From the NCBI RefSeq assembly GCF_009801115.1, contig NZ_VTOL01000020.1:1-64000 (forward strand): 64,000 nt of DNA. Reading direction: 5' to 3'. Under the pieces are notes generated by a model that did no database searches, was not told where the DNA came from, and saw only the letters and a list, made by a program, of their open reading frames with translations. Positions 26,552 to 35,586 of the stretch are shown piece by piece. Source of the DNA: Dyadobacter sp. 3J3 (GTDB taxonomy: Bacteria > Bacteroidota > Bacteroidia > Cytophagales > Spirosomataceae). The position numbers and the translations under genes are program-made. Position 1 is the stretch's first letter; every line of letters starts with the position of its first letter.

Positions 26552-28129
26552 ATGAGTACAAAACCTTTAAGAGCCGCTGTTCCAAAAAGTTTATTGTCGT
26601 ATCTCAATAGTTTTGAGGATGATAGAAATCATTATATCGCCGACCCGGTCGATGAGCGACGGATCATTGTTGCCAATCAAAGAATATTTAAAGTTTCCGG
26701 AGCAGGAGTAGCGAAAGATCCACTAAAAATCGGAGCCAGAATTACAGTAGTTCCTTTCAAAGACCGCATTAAAAGTTATGTTGATCAAACAGAAGAAGAC
26801 GAAATTCAGGAAATTGTAGTGGTGGGGCAAAGCATATGGAACCCGAATTTAATTTTATTGGAAGGGGCGGATCTTCATTTCAAAGAAGAGAATTTGCGCC
26901 TGGAAACTCGTGATGGAAATTTGATATTTGAAAGTGTTGCCTTTAACGTTGTGACAACAACGTCTCCCGCCGGAACGCAGGCGCATGATCCCACAAGAAC
27001 AAGTGACGGTTCTTCCAGGAATAATGGGGGGATATTAAACAACGATGAGTCAGACATCTTTACTAATTCCTGCACGCCACTGACTGAATATTGGCTAAGA
27101 AAAGCGGCAGAACACAACAGTAAACATCAGAAAGCTCCTATTGTTGCAATTCTGGATACAGGAATCGATTTTCAATTTGACTGGACAATGTGTGATTTTC
27201 CAGAACCTGACTGTCCGCTATGGTTTAATGATGGAGGAAATACTAAAAACGAGTTAGGGCAAGGTCCACTACAAAAGGATATGATAGGTTGGAATTTTGT
27301 AGGAACTGGTGATATTTTAGCTCCTTCACAACATAATAATCCATTTGACGACGATGACACACACAAACATGGAACGCGTATTGCCGCCCTTATTGCACAA
27401 CAATGCCGGAATTATAAGAAAAATGATTCAGAAGATTACGACAAAAGCACGGATGTCAGATTGATGATTTTAAAAACGCATGATTATCGTGGTGTAGGTT
27501 TCTTATTTGATATTTTTTGTGCGTTTGACTATATACTTCTTCATAAAGAGGTCAAGGTCAACATCATTAATGCCAGCTGGGGCTTCTACGGAAAGCAATG
27601 TCCCGGTTTGAGAGGCTATTTAGAAGAGTTTGAGAAAAGAAAGATATGGTTTGTAACGGCAGCAGGAAATAGTAACGACTTTGATGATAATTTCCGGGTG
27701 CATGAGCTGGCGGTAAAATCTTCAACAGAGCGTTATCCTGCTTGTCATAGTGAGGAATTCAATAATGTTTTAACCGTCACCACAGCTTTAAATATCAAAA
27801 ATTTTGATTCAAGTAGCAGATTAGCTTATTCGGAAATCCAACCTTTTGAAAATTATTCGAATCGATTTGTAGATGTTGCTATTACGGCAGGCAAAGACGG
27901 ATGTTTTCCTGAACCACTAAGCAGAGTGAATCATGTCATTAGAGGTACATCGTTTGCAACTGCCTATGCGATTGGAAAAATTGTACGTTCAGGTTTACCA
28001 GAACGTAAAGGGGATTTCCTCAATACCAATACCAATCCATTTATAAGGGTTAAAGAAAATCTAAAAAAATACATCAAAAATGGCTATTTCATTACCTCAG
28101 ATGTAGATGTGGAAAAAGAGCGGTTTTAG
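26552..28129 (+). CDS. subtilase (S8) serine protease
   Basis: A 525-residue protease with the complete subtilisin triad: Asp202 in AILDTGIDF, His273 in HKHGTRIAAL and Ser467 in RGTSFATAYA, plus oxyanion Asn373 in TAAGNSN. About 180 residues precede the catalytic domain and include beta-rich segments and a Gly/Asn/Ser-rich linker (about 135-165). They look like a regulatory or substrate-binding region rather than an I9 propeptide. No signal peptide is visible, so it is probably cytosolic. The CHAT gene starts inside its last 23 bp. Within the operon it is a candidate for cutting the anti-sigma protein or for acting in a cascade with CHAT. Confidence 0.85.
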   Translation: MSTKPLRAAVPKSLLSYLNSFEDDRNHYIADPVDERRIIVANQRIFKVSGAGVAKDPLKIGARITVVPFKDRIKSYVDQTEEDEIQEIVVVGQSIWNPNLILLEGADLHFKEENLRLETRDGNLIFESVAFNVVTTTSPAGTQAHDPTRTSDGSSRNNGGILNNDESDIFTNSCTPLTEYWLRKAAEHNSKHQKAPIVAILDTGIDFQFDWTMCDFPEPDCPLWFNDGGNTKNELGQGPLQKDMIGWNFVGTGDILAPSQHNNPFDDDDTHKHGTRIAALIAQQCRNYKKNDSEDYDKSTDVRLMILKTHDYRGVGFLFDIFCAFDYILLHKEVKVNIINASWGFYGKQCPGLRGYLEEFEKRKIWFVTAAGNSNDFDDNFRVHELAVKSSTERYPACHSEEFNNVLTVTTALNIKNFDSSSRLAYSEIQPFENYSNRFVDVAITAGKDGCFPEPLSRVNHVIRGTSFATAYAIGKIVRSGLPERKGDFLNTNTNPFIRVKENLKKYIKNGYFITSDVDVEKERF

Positions 28130-30905
28130 TCTGATAAATTTTCTTCTGTTATCATCACTACTATTGCTTTCCACGAAGCAAACGGTTGCTCAGTGCCCTG
28201 ATTTTAAAAAAATATGGCTTAATGTTAGTCAGCCGCTTGATCCCAATATTGATGATCCGGGGCTAGCTGCTCAGGATAAACTATTGAGCAACTGGTATAA
28301 TCAGTGGAAATCTTGCGGTGCAAAACCGGATTCGGTTTTTGGACTGCTACTACAACGTCGGGGCGTAATCAATTCATGGACGAATCGAAAAAAGGAAGCT
28401 TTACAATTTTACGAGATGGCAAATGCCATTTTTTCAAAGCCGCATTGTGATACCAAAATAAGTTCAAAACCAAAAATCAAGTTTTTGATTGGAGAGTGTT
28501 ATTTGTATGACAACGATTATGTGAAAGCGGAGTCAATTTTTGAAGAAATTGTAAGAGTAAAAACGGATCCGGGACATCGTAGTTTTCAGGTTAAAAGTTA
28601 CTTAAAACTAGCCTATATCAGTAATTCTTCCGGTGATTATGAAAAAGCACTTTCCGCCCTGGAAAAAGGTATTTTGCTGGCCAATGAATTACAAGATCCT
28701 TTTTCAGTTCTGGAATTATCTATTGAAAAAATCTTTTCCTATCAAAAACTAGCAAGATATTCTGAGTCTAACGCGATGGCATATGATGCCATCCGTTTGG
28801 CAGCAACATTGAAAAGGACTAACGAGCTGATAAGTACCTACGAATATCTGGCAACGAATTACAGTTCTGTTAATAAAACGGATTCAGCACTGTATTTTTT
28901 CAATAAAGTTATCAGCATTTGTGACGAGCAAAAACAGAAAGTTCCTGTTTACTTATACACAAACATGGGCGTCATGTATTTTTCTGCAAAACAGTATGAT
29001 AAAGCAGTCGAGTATTACATTAAGTCATTGCTGTTGCAGGTTGATCCTTATCATAAGGCACTGGTAAATTATGATATTGCTTTGGCAACTGCTAAAAAGA
29101 AGGAGTGGAACCGGTCTCTTGCCTATTTCGATCAGGCATTTCAATTATTAAATCTTACTTCCTCTGGTTCTTTTTCCAATAATCCTCCTGCCTCTTTAAT
29201 GAAAATAGCAGCCAGAAAAGAGTATCTCCTTTCTATGGTGATGGATAAGGGGAATACTTTACTGAGTTTTGCAAAGGATAAAAACCAATCAAAGGCAACG
29301 CTGCGATATGCGCTCAAAACGTATATGCTTGCTGACACCATGATAGACTATATGCGTTGGGAACATACAGGAAAAGAATCAAAACTTTTTTGGAGAAATA
29401 TCACAAAAGGAATGTATGAGCGTGCTATCGAAACCTGCTTTTTACTGAAAGATCCTGAAACCGCATTTTATTTCTTTGAAAAAAGTCGCGCGGTTATGCT
29501 TAATGACCAATTAAATGAACTTGGGGCAAACCAGCGGTTAAATGAAAAAGATGCGGAACGGGAAAGAATAATTCGGAGGAAAATTTCAGATTTACAGGAT
29601 CAGTTAAGTGAAAGTAAACCCGGATCAAAATCTTATGCGGGCTTTCGAAATGATCTTTACAATGCGCAGGAAGAACAACAGATATTTATCAAAAAGCTTG
29701 AAAAAGAAAATCCTCAATATTACTCATACAAATACGATAATCATGTACCGGGACTAGAAGAAGTTCGTGAAAAAGTTATTCCTGACGGACAAAATCTAAT
29801 CTCTTACTTCGTTGGAGACAGTGCTGTTTACGGACTTAGTATTTCCGGGAAAAATGTTGATTTCAAAAAGATTAAACTGGCTGATTATCAAAAATATACG
29901 GCTGAATTTCAGAAATTGCTGGGAGGAAAGGAAATCCAGAATAAGCAATTTGCTCATTATTTAGTTGTGTCAAACAAGTTATATGAATTGTTGATAAAAC
30001 CTTTTGAAATCCAGTCAAACCGGGTGATCATTTCACCGGACGGCAATTTTCTGCCTTTTGAAAGTTTGAGCTTTTCTGCTGAAAAAGCGGATTTCCTGGT
30101 TACTAAATATGCTTTTAGCTATACCTATTCAGCAAGTTTTTTAGTAAAAATGAAACGGTCGGAAAAGGGAATGTCTTCCACGAATGAATTTCTTGGAATG
30201 GCACCTGTCCGGTTTTCTAAAAAGCTAAATCAAGCATCGCTGCCAGGTTCTGAAATTGCTTTAGAAGCAATTAATAAACATTTCTTTTTTTCCAAAAGCC
30301 TTACTGGCGTTAATGCTTCAAGAGGTGCTTTTATGAAAGAATTATCTTCCCACAGTATCATTCAATTGCTTACACACGCCAGCGCGGACAGTTCTGATGC
30401 TGAACCGACATTATATTTTGCCGATTCAACCCTGACTCTTTCAGAGCTTTCATCATCTGTTTTATCAAAAACACAATTGCTTGTTTTGTCTGCTTGTCGG
30501 ACTGGTGTTGGTAAAAATCAAAAAGGAGAAGGTGTTTTTAGTCTGGCAAGAGGTTTTGCCGGGATCGGAATTCCGTCGACTTTGACCACACTCTGGAGTG
30601 TTGAAAATAAATCGATTTATGAGCTGACCGAATTATTCTATGACCAGTTGAAAAAAGGAGTTTCGCTAGATATTGCCTTGCAGCAAGCTCAAATTGAATG
30701 GCTTAAAACGGCGTCAAAAAGCGATCAGCTGCCATATTCCTGGGCGGGAATGGTATTGGTTGGAAATGTGGAACCGGTTGATATGGGGTTATCGAAAAAT
30801 ACTATGTACATTTTAATTGCTTCAATTGCTGGGAGTTTAGTATTATTAGGATTTTACCTGAAAAAACGATTTTTTAAAAGAAAATTAGTTCTTCAAAATT
30901 ATTGA
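28107..30905 (+). CDS. membrane-anchored TPR-CHAT caspase-like protease
   Basis: A 932-residue protein with a signal peptide or N-anchor (about residues 8-28), an array of TPR repeats (about 90-400), a coiled-coil linker (about 460-550) and a C-terminal CHAT domain (about 600-895). The catalytic dyad is His757 (LLTHASAD) and Cys797 (VLSACRTGVG), followed by the family-typical GEGVFSLARGFAGIGIPSTLTTLW. One membrane helix (about 903-921, ILIASIAGSLVLLGFYL) and a basic tail close it, so the domain most likely faces the periplasm. CHAT proteases are clan CD relatives of caspases and separase. It overlaps the subtilase gene by 23 bp and ends against the convergent symporter gene. Confidence 0.88.
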   Translation: MWKKSGFSLINFLLLSSLLLLSTKQTVAQCPDFKKIWLNVSQPLDPNIDDPGLAAQDKLLSNWYNQWKSCGAKPDSVFGLLLQRRGVINSWTNRKKEALQFYEMANAIFSKPHCDTKISSKPKIKFLIGECYLYDNDYVKAESIFEEIVRVKTDPGHRSFQVKSYLKLAYISNSSGDYEKALSALEKGILLANELQDPFSVLELSIEKIFSYQKLARYSESNAMAYDAIRLAATLKRTNELISTYEYLATNYSSVNKTDSALYFFNKVISICDEQKQKVPVYLYTNMGVMYFSAKQYDKAVEYYIKSLLLQVDPYHKALVNYDIALATAKKKEWNRSLAYFDQAFQLLNLTSSGSFSNNPPASLMKIAARKEYLLSMVMDKGNTLLSFAKDKNQSKATLRYALKTYMLADTMIDYMRWEHTGKESKLFWRNITKGMYERAIETCFLLKDPETAFYFFEKSRAVMLNDQLNELGANQRLNEKDAERERIIRRKISDLQDQLSESKPGSKSYAGFRNDLYNAQEEQQIFIKKLEKENPQYYSYKYDNHVPGLEEVREKVIPDGQNLISYFVGDSAVYGLSISGKNVDFKKIKLADYQKYTAEFQKLLGGKEIQNKQFAHYLVVSNKLYELLIKPFEIQSNRVIISPDGNFLPFESLSFSAEKADFLVTKYAFSYTYSASFLVKMKRSEKGMSSTNEFLGMAPVRFSKKLNQASLPGSEIALEAINKHFFFSKSLTGVNASRGAFMKELSSHSIIQLLTHASADSSDAEPTLYFADSTLTLSELSSSVLSKTQLLVLSACRTGVGKNQKGEGVFSLARGFAGIGIPSTLTTLWSVENKSIYELTELFYDQLKKGVSLDIALQQAQIEWLKTASKSDQLPYSWAGMVLVGNVEPVDMGLSKNTMYILIASIAGSLVLLGFYLKKRFFKRKLVLQNY

Positions 30906-32171
30906 TCACTTCGAAGATTCCTGCGTTACGTCCTTCAAATTATCTGTAATAATATTTTCAGTTTCCCGGACATTGGCAAAGGCATAATTCATCTTATCCC
31001 GGTCAAACTCTTTCTCATTATTGGCAATCCAGATCGTCGCTACGCCATTGCCGATGATGTTGGTAATAGCACGGGCTTCAGACATGAAACGGTCAATACC
31101 AAGAAGTAAGGCCAGGCCTTCTATGGGAATCACCTTTACAGCTGTTAACGTAGAGGCAAGGACCACAAATCCACTTCCAGTCACTCCTGCCGCACCTTTG
31201 GACGTAACCATTAATATACCAATGATTGATAACATTTGGCCAATCGTCAGATGCACGTTAAATACTTGCGCCAAAAAGATCGTGGCCATGGAAAGATAAA
31301 TGGTTGTTCCATCCAGATTGAACGAATATCCAGCAGGTACTACCAGTCCTACGACAGGTTTGGAGCAGCCCATTCGTTCCAGTTTTTCCATAACAGAGGG
31401 CAAAGCAGCTTCCGAAGACGAAGTCCCTAAAACGATCAGCAATTCCTCTCGAATGTATTTCAGATATTTCCACATACTGATTTTGTAGGTATGTAAAACC
31501 AATCCCAGAACGCCGAAAATGAAGATTGCCATTGTTATGTACACAGTTCCCATCAGTTTCGCTAATGGCAATAACGTGTGAATTCCATACTTTCCAATCG
31601 TAAAGGCCATTCCTCCGAAAGCTCCGATCGGAGCAAAGATCATGACAATGTGAAGTGCCCTGAACACATATTTTGAAGCGAAATTCAGCCAGGTAATAAT
31701 CTGGTCCTTTCCTGAATATTTACTTAAAACAGTACCTAAAATCAGGGAAACGAGAAGAACCTGTAAAGTGACATTGTCAAGAAAAAATTTCAGCCAGCTG
31801 AAATCATGTACTTTATTGGCATATACAGAAATATCTCCTTTTTGAAGATTTGCAGTAACCACGCCATCACCAGGACGAATAATATTAGCAACCAAAACCC
31901 CAACGATCAGCGCCATTGTCGTCACAATTTCAAAATAGAGAAGTGCTTTTGCGCCCACTTTTCCTACTTTTTTCAAATCACCCATTCCAATAATTCCCAG
32001 TGTGATGGTAAGGAAGATGATTGGATTGATAAATAGTTTAACGATTGAAATAAAACCTTTTCCCAAAACATCCATTTTGACGGCTGTTTCCGGATCATAA
32101 TGTCCGAGCAAGGCGCCAGCTGTAATGGCAGTAAGAACCCAAAAGGTGAGGTTGGTAAAAAGCTTCTTCAA
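30906..32171 (-). CDS. dicarboxylate/amino acid:cation symporter
   Basis: A 421-residue member of the DAACS/SLC1 family (GltP, DctA), importing C4-dicarboxylates or glutamate/aspartate with Na+ or H+. The polytopic sequence shows the serine-rich hairpin VLGTSSSEAALPSVMEKL, the VVPAGYSFNLDGTTIYLSMATIFLAQ motif and a second re-entrant GAAGVTGSGFVVLAS. All are core transport elements. Substrate cannot be fixed from these. Its stop codon abuts that of the CHAT gene (convergent), without a visible terminator between them. Confidence 0.92.
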   Translation of the reverse strand: MKKLFTNLTFWVLTAITAGALLGHYDPETAVKMDVLGKGFISIVKLFINPIIFLTITLGIIGMGDLKKVGKVGAKALLYFEIVTTMALIVGVLVANIIRPGDGVVTANLQKGDISVYANKVHDFSWLKFFLDNVTLQVLLVSLILGTVLSKYSGKDQIITWLNFASKYVFRALHIVMIFAPIGAFGGMAFTIGKYGIHTLLPLAKLMGTVYITMAIFIFGVLGLVLHTYKISMWKYLKYIREELLIVLGTSSSEAALPSVMEKLERMGCSKPVVGLVVPAGYSFNLDGTTIYLSMATIFLAQVFNVHLTIGQMLSIIGILMVTSKGAAGVTGSGFVVLASTLTAVKVIPIEGLALLLGIDRFMSEARAITNIIGNGVATIWIANNEKEFDRDKMNYAFANVRETENIITDNLKDVTQESSK

Positions 32172-32320
32172 TGGAATGAGTGGTTAAGGAGTATAAATAA
32201 ACAGTTCAGAATAATGAATGAACCAGTTTATGCATATTTTAGATGGTAGTCAAGATACGATTTTAACAGACTTCTCACTTAGCCACCGGGAGAGAAAAGT
32301 ATTTTTTTATTATTGTTTAT

Positions 32321-32351
32321 ATTTGGTCTAAATAATATTTTACTATATTTG
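32321..32351 (+). promoter_or_regulatory. heme operon promoter with possible iron-repressor site
   Basis: TTTG (32322-32325) and TATATTTG (32344-32351), 18 nt apart, form a good Bacteroidota promoter upstream of the heme operon. The -33 box lies inside the imperfect palindrome ATTTGGTCTAAAT (32321-32333), which resembles iron-dependent (DtxR/Fur type) operators of this phylum. The regulator assignment is a guess. Confidence 0.55.
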
Positions 32352-32424
32352 TCCGTATCAAACGATAACAGAATAGTTTTCCGAAAAAATCAATTATCTC
32401 AGAGCACTTTATCCATACACAGTT

Positions 32425-32772
32425 ATGCATGACGCTTCACATTCCTATTCATCGTTACGGATTTTAAGTCAGTCGAAAAACGGATACATCGGGCAATGCA
32501 GCTGTTGTGAAGATTACAATTTTGTTTTTGGTAATGTACTATTCATTTTTTCAGAAGGCGGGTTAAGTGGATTTCATGAAATGTTGTACGACAAGTACCA
32601 GTTTCAAAGCCAGGATACTGCATTGCCTCACGGAAGAAATCATTTATTAAGATCTCCTATACCCAATTTCATGTTGTCATTCAATGATGATGAAGTGGAG
32701 GAAATAAAATGCCTTTTACAGGAAACCTTACTGGTTTTGGAAATCGACAGGATATTTTCAAATCATAAATAA
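32425..32772 (+). CDS. small DUF6686-like protein of the heme operon
   Basis: A 115-residue protein without signal peptide, containing a QCSCCEDYNFVFGNV motif (Cys cluster at about residues 32-35), a central aromatic region and a C-terminal acidic helix (NDDEVEEIKCLLQETLLVLEID). It resembles small proteins (DUF6686 in my recollection) that precede heme-uptake genes in Bacteroidota. It lies 11 bp before hmuT and is the first gene after the iron-type promoter. The Cys cluster could bind metal or heme. The family name is moderately sure; the function is unknown. Confidence 0.65.
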   Translation: MHDASHSYSSLRILSQSKNGYIGQCSCCEDYNFVFGNVLFIFSEGGLSGFHEMLYDKYQFQSQDTALPHGRNHLLRSPIPNFMLSFNDDEVEEIKCLLQETLLVLEIDRIFSNHK

Positions 32773-32783
32773 AATACAAGCTC

Positions 32784-33629
32784 ATGCGTACCACAAGTTT
32801 TTATAGAGTTGGCTACACGCTGATTTTGTTTTTCTATCTGATTTCAAATTCAGTTTCCGGCAAACCGGCACCTTTACGTATTGTTTCGGCTAATGGCACA
32901 TTGAGTGAAATATTAGTGGGCCTGGGCCTCGAATCACAGATTGTTGGCGTAGATGTCACAAGCACTTACCCTGTATCTTTGGAGAAGCTGCCAAAAATCG
33001 GGCACAACAGAAATATTTCATCTGAGGGAATTCTGGCACTTAATCCGGACGTGATCGTAACCAGTGACCAAAGTATGATATCTGTCAATGTGCTAAAACA
33101 ATTGAATAGTTCTGGAAAAAAAGTTGTGACTTTCAAACAGGAATATTCGGAGGAAGGTACTGTAAACCTGATTCGTGAAATGGGCACCTATTTTAATGCA
33201 AAACCGCAGGCAGAAAAAATGATCAAATCATTGAAATCAGATTTGGCAAGACTTCCAAAAACTATAACACCGAAAAAATTACTTTTCATCTATGCACGCG
33301 GAACGGGTACGCTCATGGTTTCCGGGAAAAATACGTCTCTTGATAAGATGTTCACATTGATAGGGCATAAAAACGCGGTAACCGATTTTACTGATTTTAA
33401 ACCTTTAACATCTGAATCGCTTTTGGCGGCTAATCCGGATGTACTCGTTCTTTTTTCAAGCGGTCTGGAAAGTGTTGATGGTATAGAGGGACTTTTGAAA
33501 GTTCCGGGTGTTGCGTATACTAATGCCGGTAAAAACAGAAAAGTTATATCGATGGACGGTCAGCTTTTGACTGGATTTGGACCCCGTCTGGGAAAAGCAG
33601 CTACTGAATTAGCTCAAAAGGTGAAATAA
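32784..33629 (+). CDS. hmuT: hemin ABC transporter substrate-binding protein
   Basis: A periplasmic binding protein of 281 residues with an N-terminal signal peptide (to about residue 26, SNSVSGKP). The class III fold starts with PLRIVSANGTLSEILVGLGLESQIVGVD and continues with LNPDVIVTSDQ, ANPDVLVLFSSGLESVDGI and GFGPRLGKAATELA, as in HmuT/BtuF-type proteins. It hands heme from the outer-membrane receptor to the HmuUV permease. The stop codon TAATGA overlaps the ATG of the permease gene, so the genes are coupled. No TonB-dependent receptor gene is within the window. Confidence 0.88.
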   Translation: MRTTSFYRVGYTLILFFYLISNSVSGKPAPLRIVSANGTLSEILVGLGLESQIVGVDVTSTYPVSLEKLPKIGHNRNISSEGILALNPDVIVTSDQSMISVNVLKQLNSSGKKVVTFKQEYSEEGTVNLIREMGTYFNAKPQAEKMIKSLKSDLARLPKTITPKKLLFIYARGTGTLMVSGKNTSLDKMFTLIGHKNAVTDFTDFKPLTSESLLAANPDVLVLFSSGLESVDGIEGLLKVPGVAYTNAGKNRKVISMDGQLLTGFGPRLGKAATELAQKVK

Positions 33630-34741
33630 TGATAGAGGAAGAAATCATAGCAAAATTAAAAAGCAAGGATCAGAAAATGGTTCAGGAGAAATTGAAACAG
33701 CCACTTTCGCCAGGTTGGGTTATCCTGATTTTAAGTATTGCTTTGCTTGCCTGTATTATTTTTTCTGTCGGAACAGGCGCTTTGCATATTTCATTTTCAG
33801 AAATAATCGGGATCATTTCTTATAAAACAGGATTGACAAATAATCCGATTCTGGAAGAGCAAAAAGATATTGTTTTTTGGGTGATCCGTTTGCCGAGAGT
33901 TTGTTTAGGAATTTTAGTAGGTGCAGGATTAGGGATCGCTGGTGCAGCTTTGCAAGGTTTATTTCGAAACCCAATTGCTGACGCGACATTGATCGGCGTT
34001 ACTTCCGGAGCTTCGCTTTTTGCGGTTATTGTGATTATGCTGAATATCAAGTTCTTTGGAATTATTAACGAGTATGCTGGCGCATATACGCTTTCATTCG
34101 CCGCTTTTGTGGGAGCAGCTTTAACGACAATGCTCGTATATCAGCTTTCAAAAATTACGGGTGAAGGAAGTATAACAACCATGCTTTTATGTGGAATTGC
34201 AATCAATGCTTTTGTAAGCGCACTTACGGGATTGATGACTTACATGGCTACGGACGAGCAGCTTAGAACAATTACTTTCTGGACGTTAGGAAGTTTAGGC
34301 GGTGCTAACTGGACCACCGTTCTCTCAGTAGCTCCCTTCGTCGGATGCAGTATAATTTTTATGCCTTATCTTGCCAAGTCTTTGAATTTGTTGGTTTTAG
34401 GTGAAAGCCAGGCGGCACATTTAGGTGTGAATATGAAAGTCCTGAAAAGATCGATTATCATTTTGGCAACTATGGCTGTGGGTTCCTCGGTTGCGGTTGC
34501 CGGTACCATTGGATTTGTGGGATTGGTTGTTCCGCACATTATCAGAAGTATTTTTGGGCCGGATAACCGGTATTTACTGGTTGGTTCGGCCATCGGCGGT
34601 GCTATTGTTTTGACATTGGCAGATACCATTTCAAGAACAATCGTAGCCCCGGCAGAACTTCCGATCGGTATTCTGACAGCGCTTTTGGGAACACCGTTTT
34701 TCCTGTATCTTCTTTGGAATCAAAAACGAAACCGTGTATGA
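33629..34741 (+). CDS. hmuU: hemin ABC transporter permease (FecCD family)
   Basis: A 370-residue polytopic permease, with about ten membrane helices after a roughly 30-residue cytosolic lead. FecCD signatures are clear: VIRLPRVCLGILVGAGLGIAGAALQGLFRNPIADATLIGVTSGAS, then GTIGFVGLVVPHIIRSIFGPDNRYLL (the coupling helix region that meets the ATPase) and ELPIGILTALLGTPFFLYLL at the end. It overlaps hmuT by one base and hmuV by 4 bp (ATGA). Confidence 0.92.
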   Translation: MIEEEIIAKLKSKDQKMVQEKLKQPLSPGWVILILSIALLACIIFSVGTGALHISFSEIIGIISYKTGLTNNPILEEQKDIVFWVIRLPRVCLGILVGAGLGIAGAALQGLFRNPIADATLIGVTSGASLFAVIVIMLNIKFFGIINEYAGAYTLSFAAFVGAALTTMLVYQLSKITGEGSITTMLLCGIAINAFVSALTGLMTYMATDEQLRTITFWTLGSLGGANWTTVLSVAPFVGCSIIFMPYLAKSLNLLVLGESQAAHLGVNMKVLKRSIIILATMAVGSSVAVAGTIGFVGLVVPHIIRSIFGPDNRYLLVGSAIGGAIVLTLADTISRTIVAPAELPIGILTALLGTPFFLYLLWNQKRNRV

Positions 34742-35529
34742 TCGAAACTAGCAACTTACATTTTGGTGTGAAAAATAAATCGCTTTTACAGGATATCAAT
34801 TTCAAAGCGAAGAAAGGTGAATTTTGGGCTATTGTGGGTGCTAACGGAGCTGGGAAATCCACATTGATGAAGGTTTTGTCAAAAGAGATAATACCAACTT
34901 CCGGGACGGTTTCCTTCCATGGAAAAGATCTGAGAAAATATAGTTTGAAGGAACTGGCGCAAAAACGTGCTGTACTTGCCCAGCAAAATGTGATCACGCT
35001 TGCTTTTTCGGTGCGGGAAATTGTGTTAATGGGCCGGTATCCTTTTTATGATTCAAAACCCTCGCAGAAGGATCTGGCGATTGTAGATCATTGTCTGCAA
35101 AAGGTAGGAATTGCTCATTTCAGAGACCGGGTCTATCCAACACTTTCTGGCGGAGAGCAGCAACGCGTTCAGTTAGCAAGGACATTAGCGCAAATCTGGG
35201 AGGTTCGGGAAGGATTTATTTTATTGGACGAACCAACTTCCGGAATGGATTTGCTGCATCAGTATGAAACATTTCAGCTGGCGAGGGAAATGACCCGGAA
35301 AGGTTATGGAGTCATCGCCGTTGTTCATGATTTGAACTTTGCGTTACAATATGCTGATCAGGTTTTGATGTTGAAAAAGGGTAAAAATTTTGCGGTTGGA
35401 ACTGCGCATGAGGTTTTAACAGGTGAAAATATAAGAGAGGCATTTGGGGTATCCGTTAGAATTATTCAGCCGGATGATACGCCATTCCCGGTGATTATTC
35501 CGGAAGCAACGCCGGTATCTGTTGTTTGA
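34738..35529 (+). CDS. hmuV: hemin ABC transporter ATP-binding protein
   Basis: The ATPase of the heme importer, 263 residues from the ATG at 34738, which overlaps the hmuU stop as ATGA. A start 24 bp upstream would lie deeper inside hmuU and is less likely. The Walker A motif GANGAGKST lies at residues 34-42, the signature is LSGGEQQRVQLART, and Walker B is FILLDEPTSGMD with the H-loop in VVHDLNFALQYAD. Fe/B12/heme-type importers share this layout; heme is inferred from hmuT and hmuS on either side. Confidence 0.92.
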   Translation: MIETSNLHFGVKNKSLLQDINFKAKKGEFWAIVGANGAGKSTLMKVLSKEIIPTSGTVSFHGKDLRKYSLKELAQKRAVLAQQNVITLAFSVREIVLMGRYPFYDSKPSQKDLAIVDHCLQKVGIAHFRDRVYPTLSGGEQQRVQLARTLAQIWEVREGFILLDEPTSGMDLLHQYETFQLAREMTRKGYGVIAVVHDLNFALQYADQVLMLKKGKNFAVGTAHEVLTGENIREAFGVSVRIIQPDDTPFPVIIPEATPVSVV

Positions 35530-35586
35530 CAAATTTATTTAAAATAGTAACATAAAAATCTCCGTATAATAAATTACCTATTCACT

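Noticed and set aside
25178..30905. CHAT operon as a type III-E CRISPR (craspase) or gasdermin locus
   Set aside because: No Cas gene, repeat array, Csx30/31 or gasdermin-like protein is nearby; the resemblance is limited to a CHAT protease with a sigma factor.
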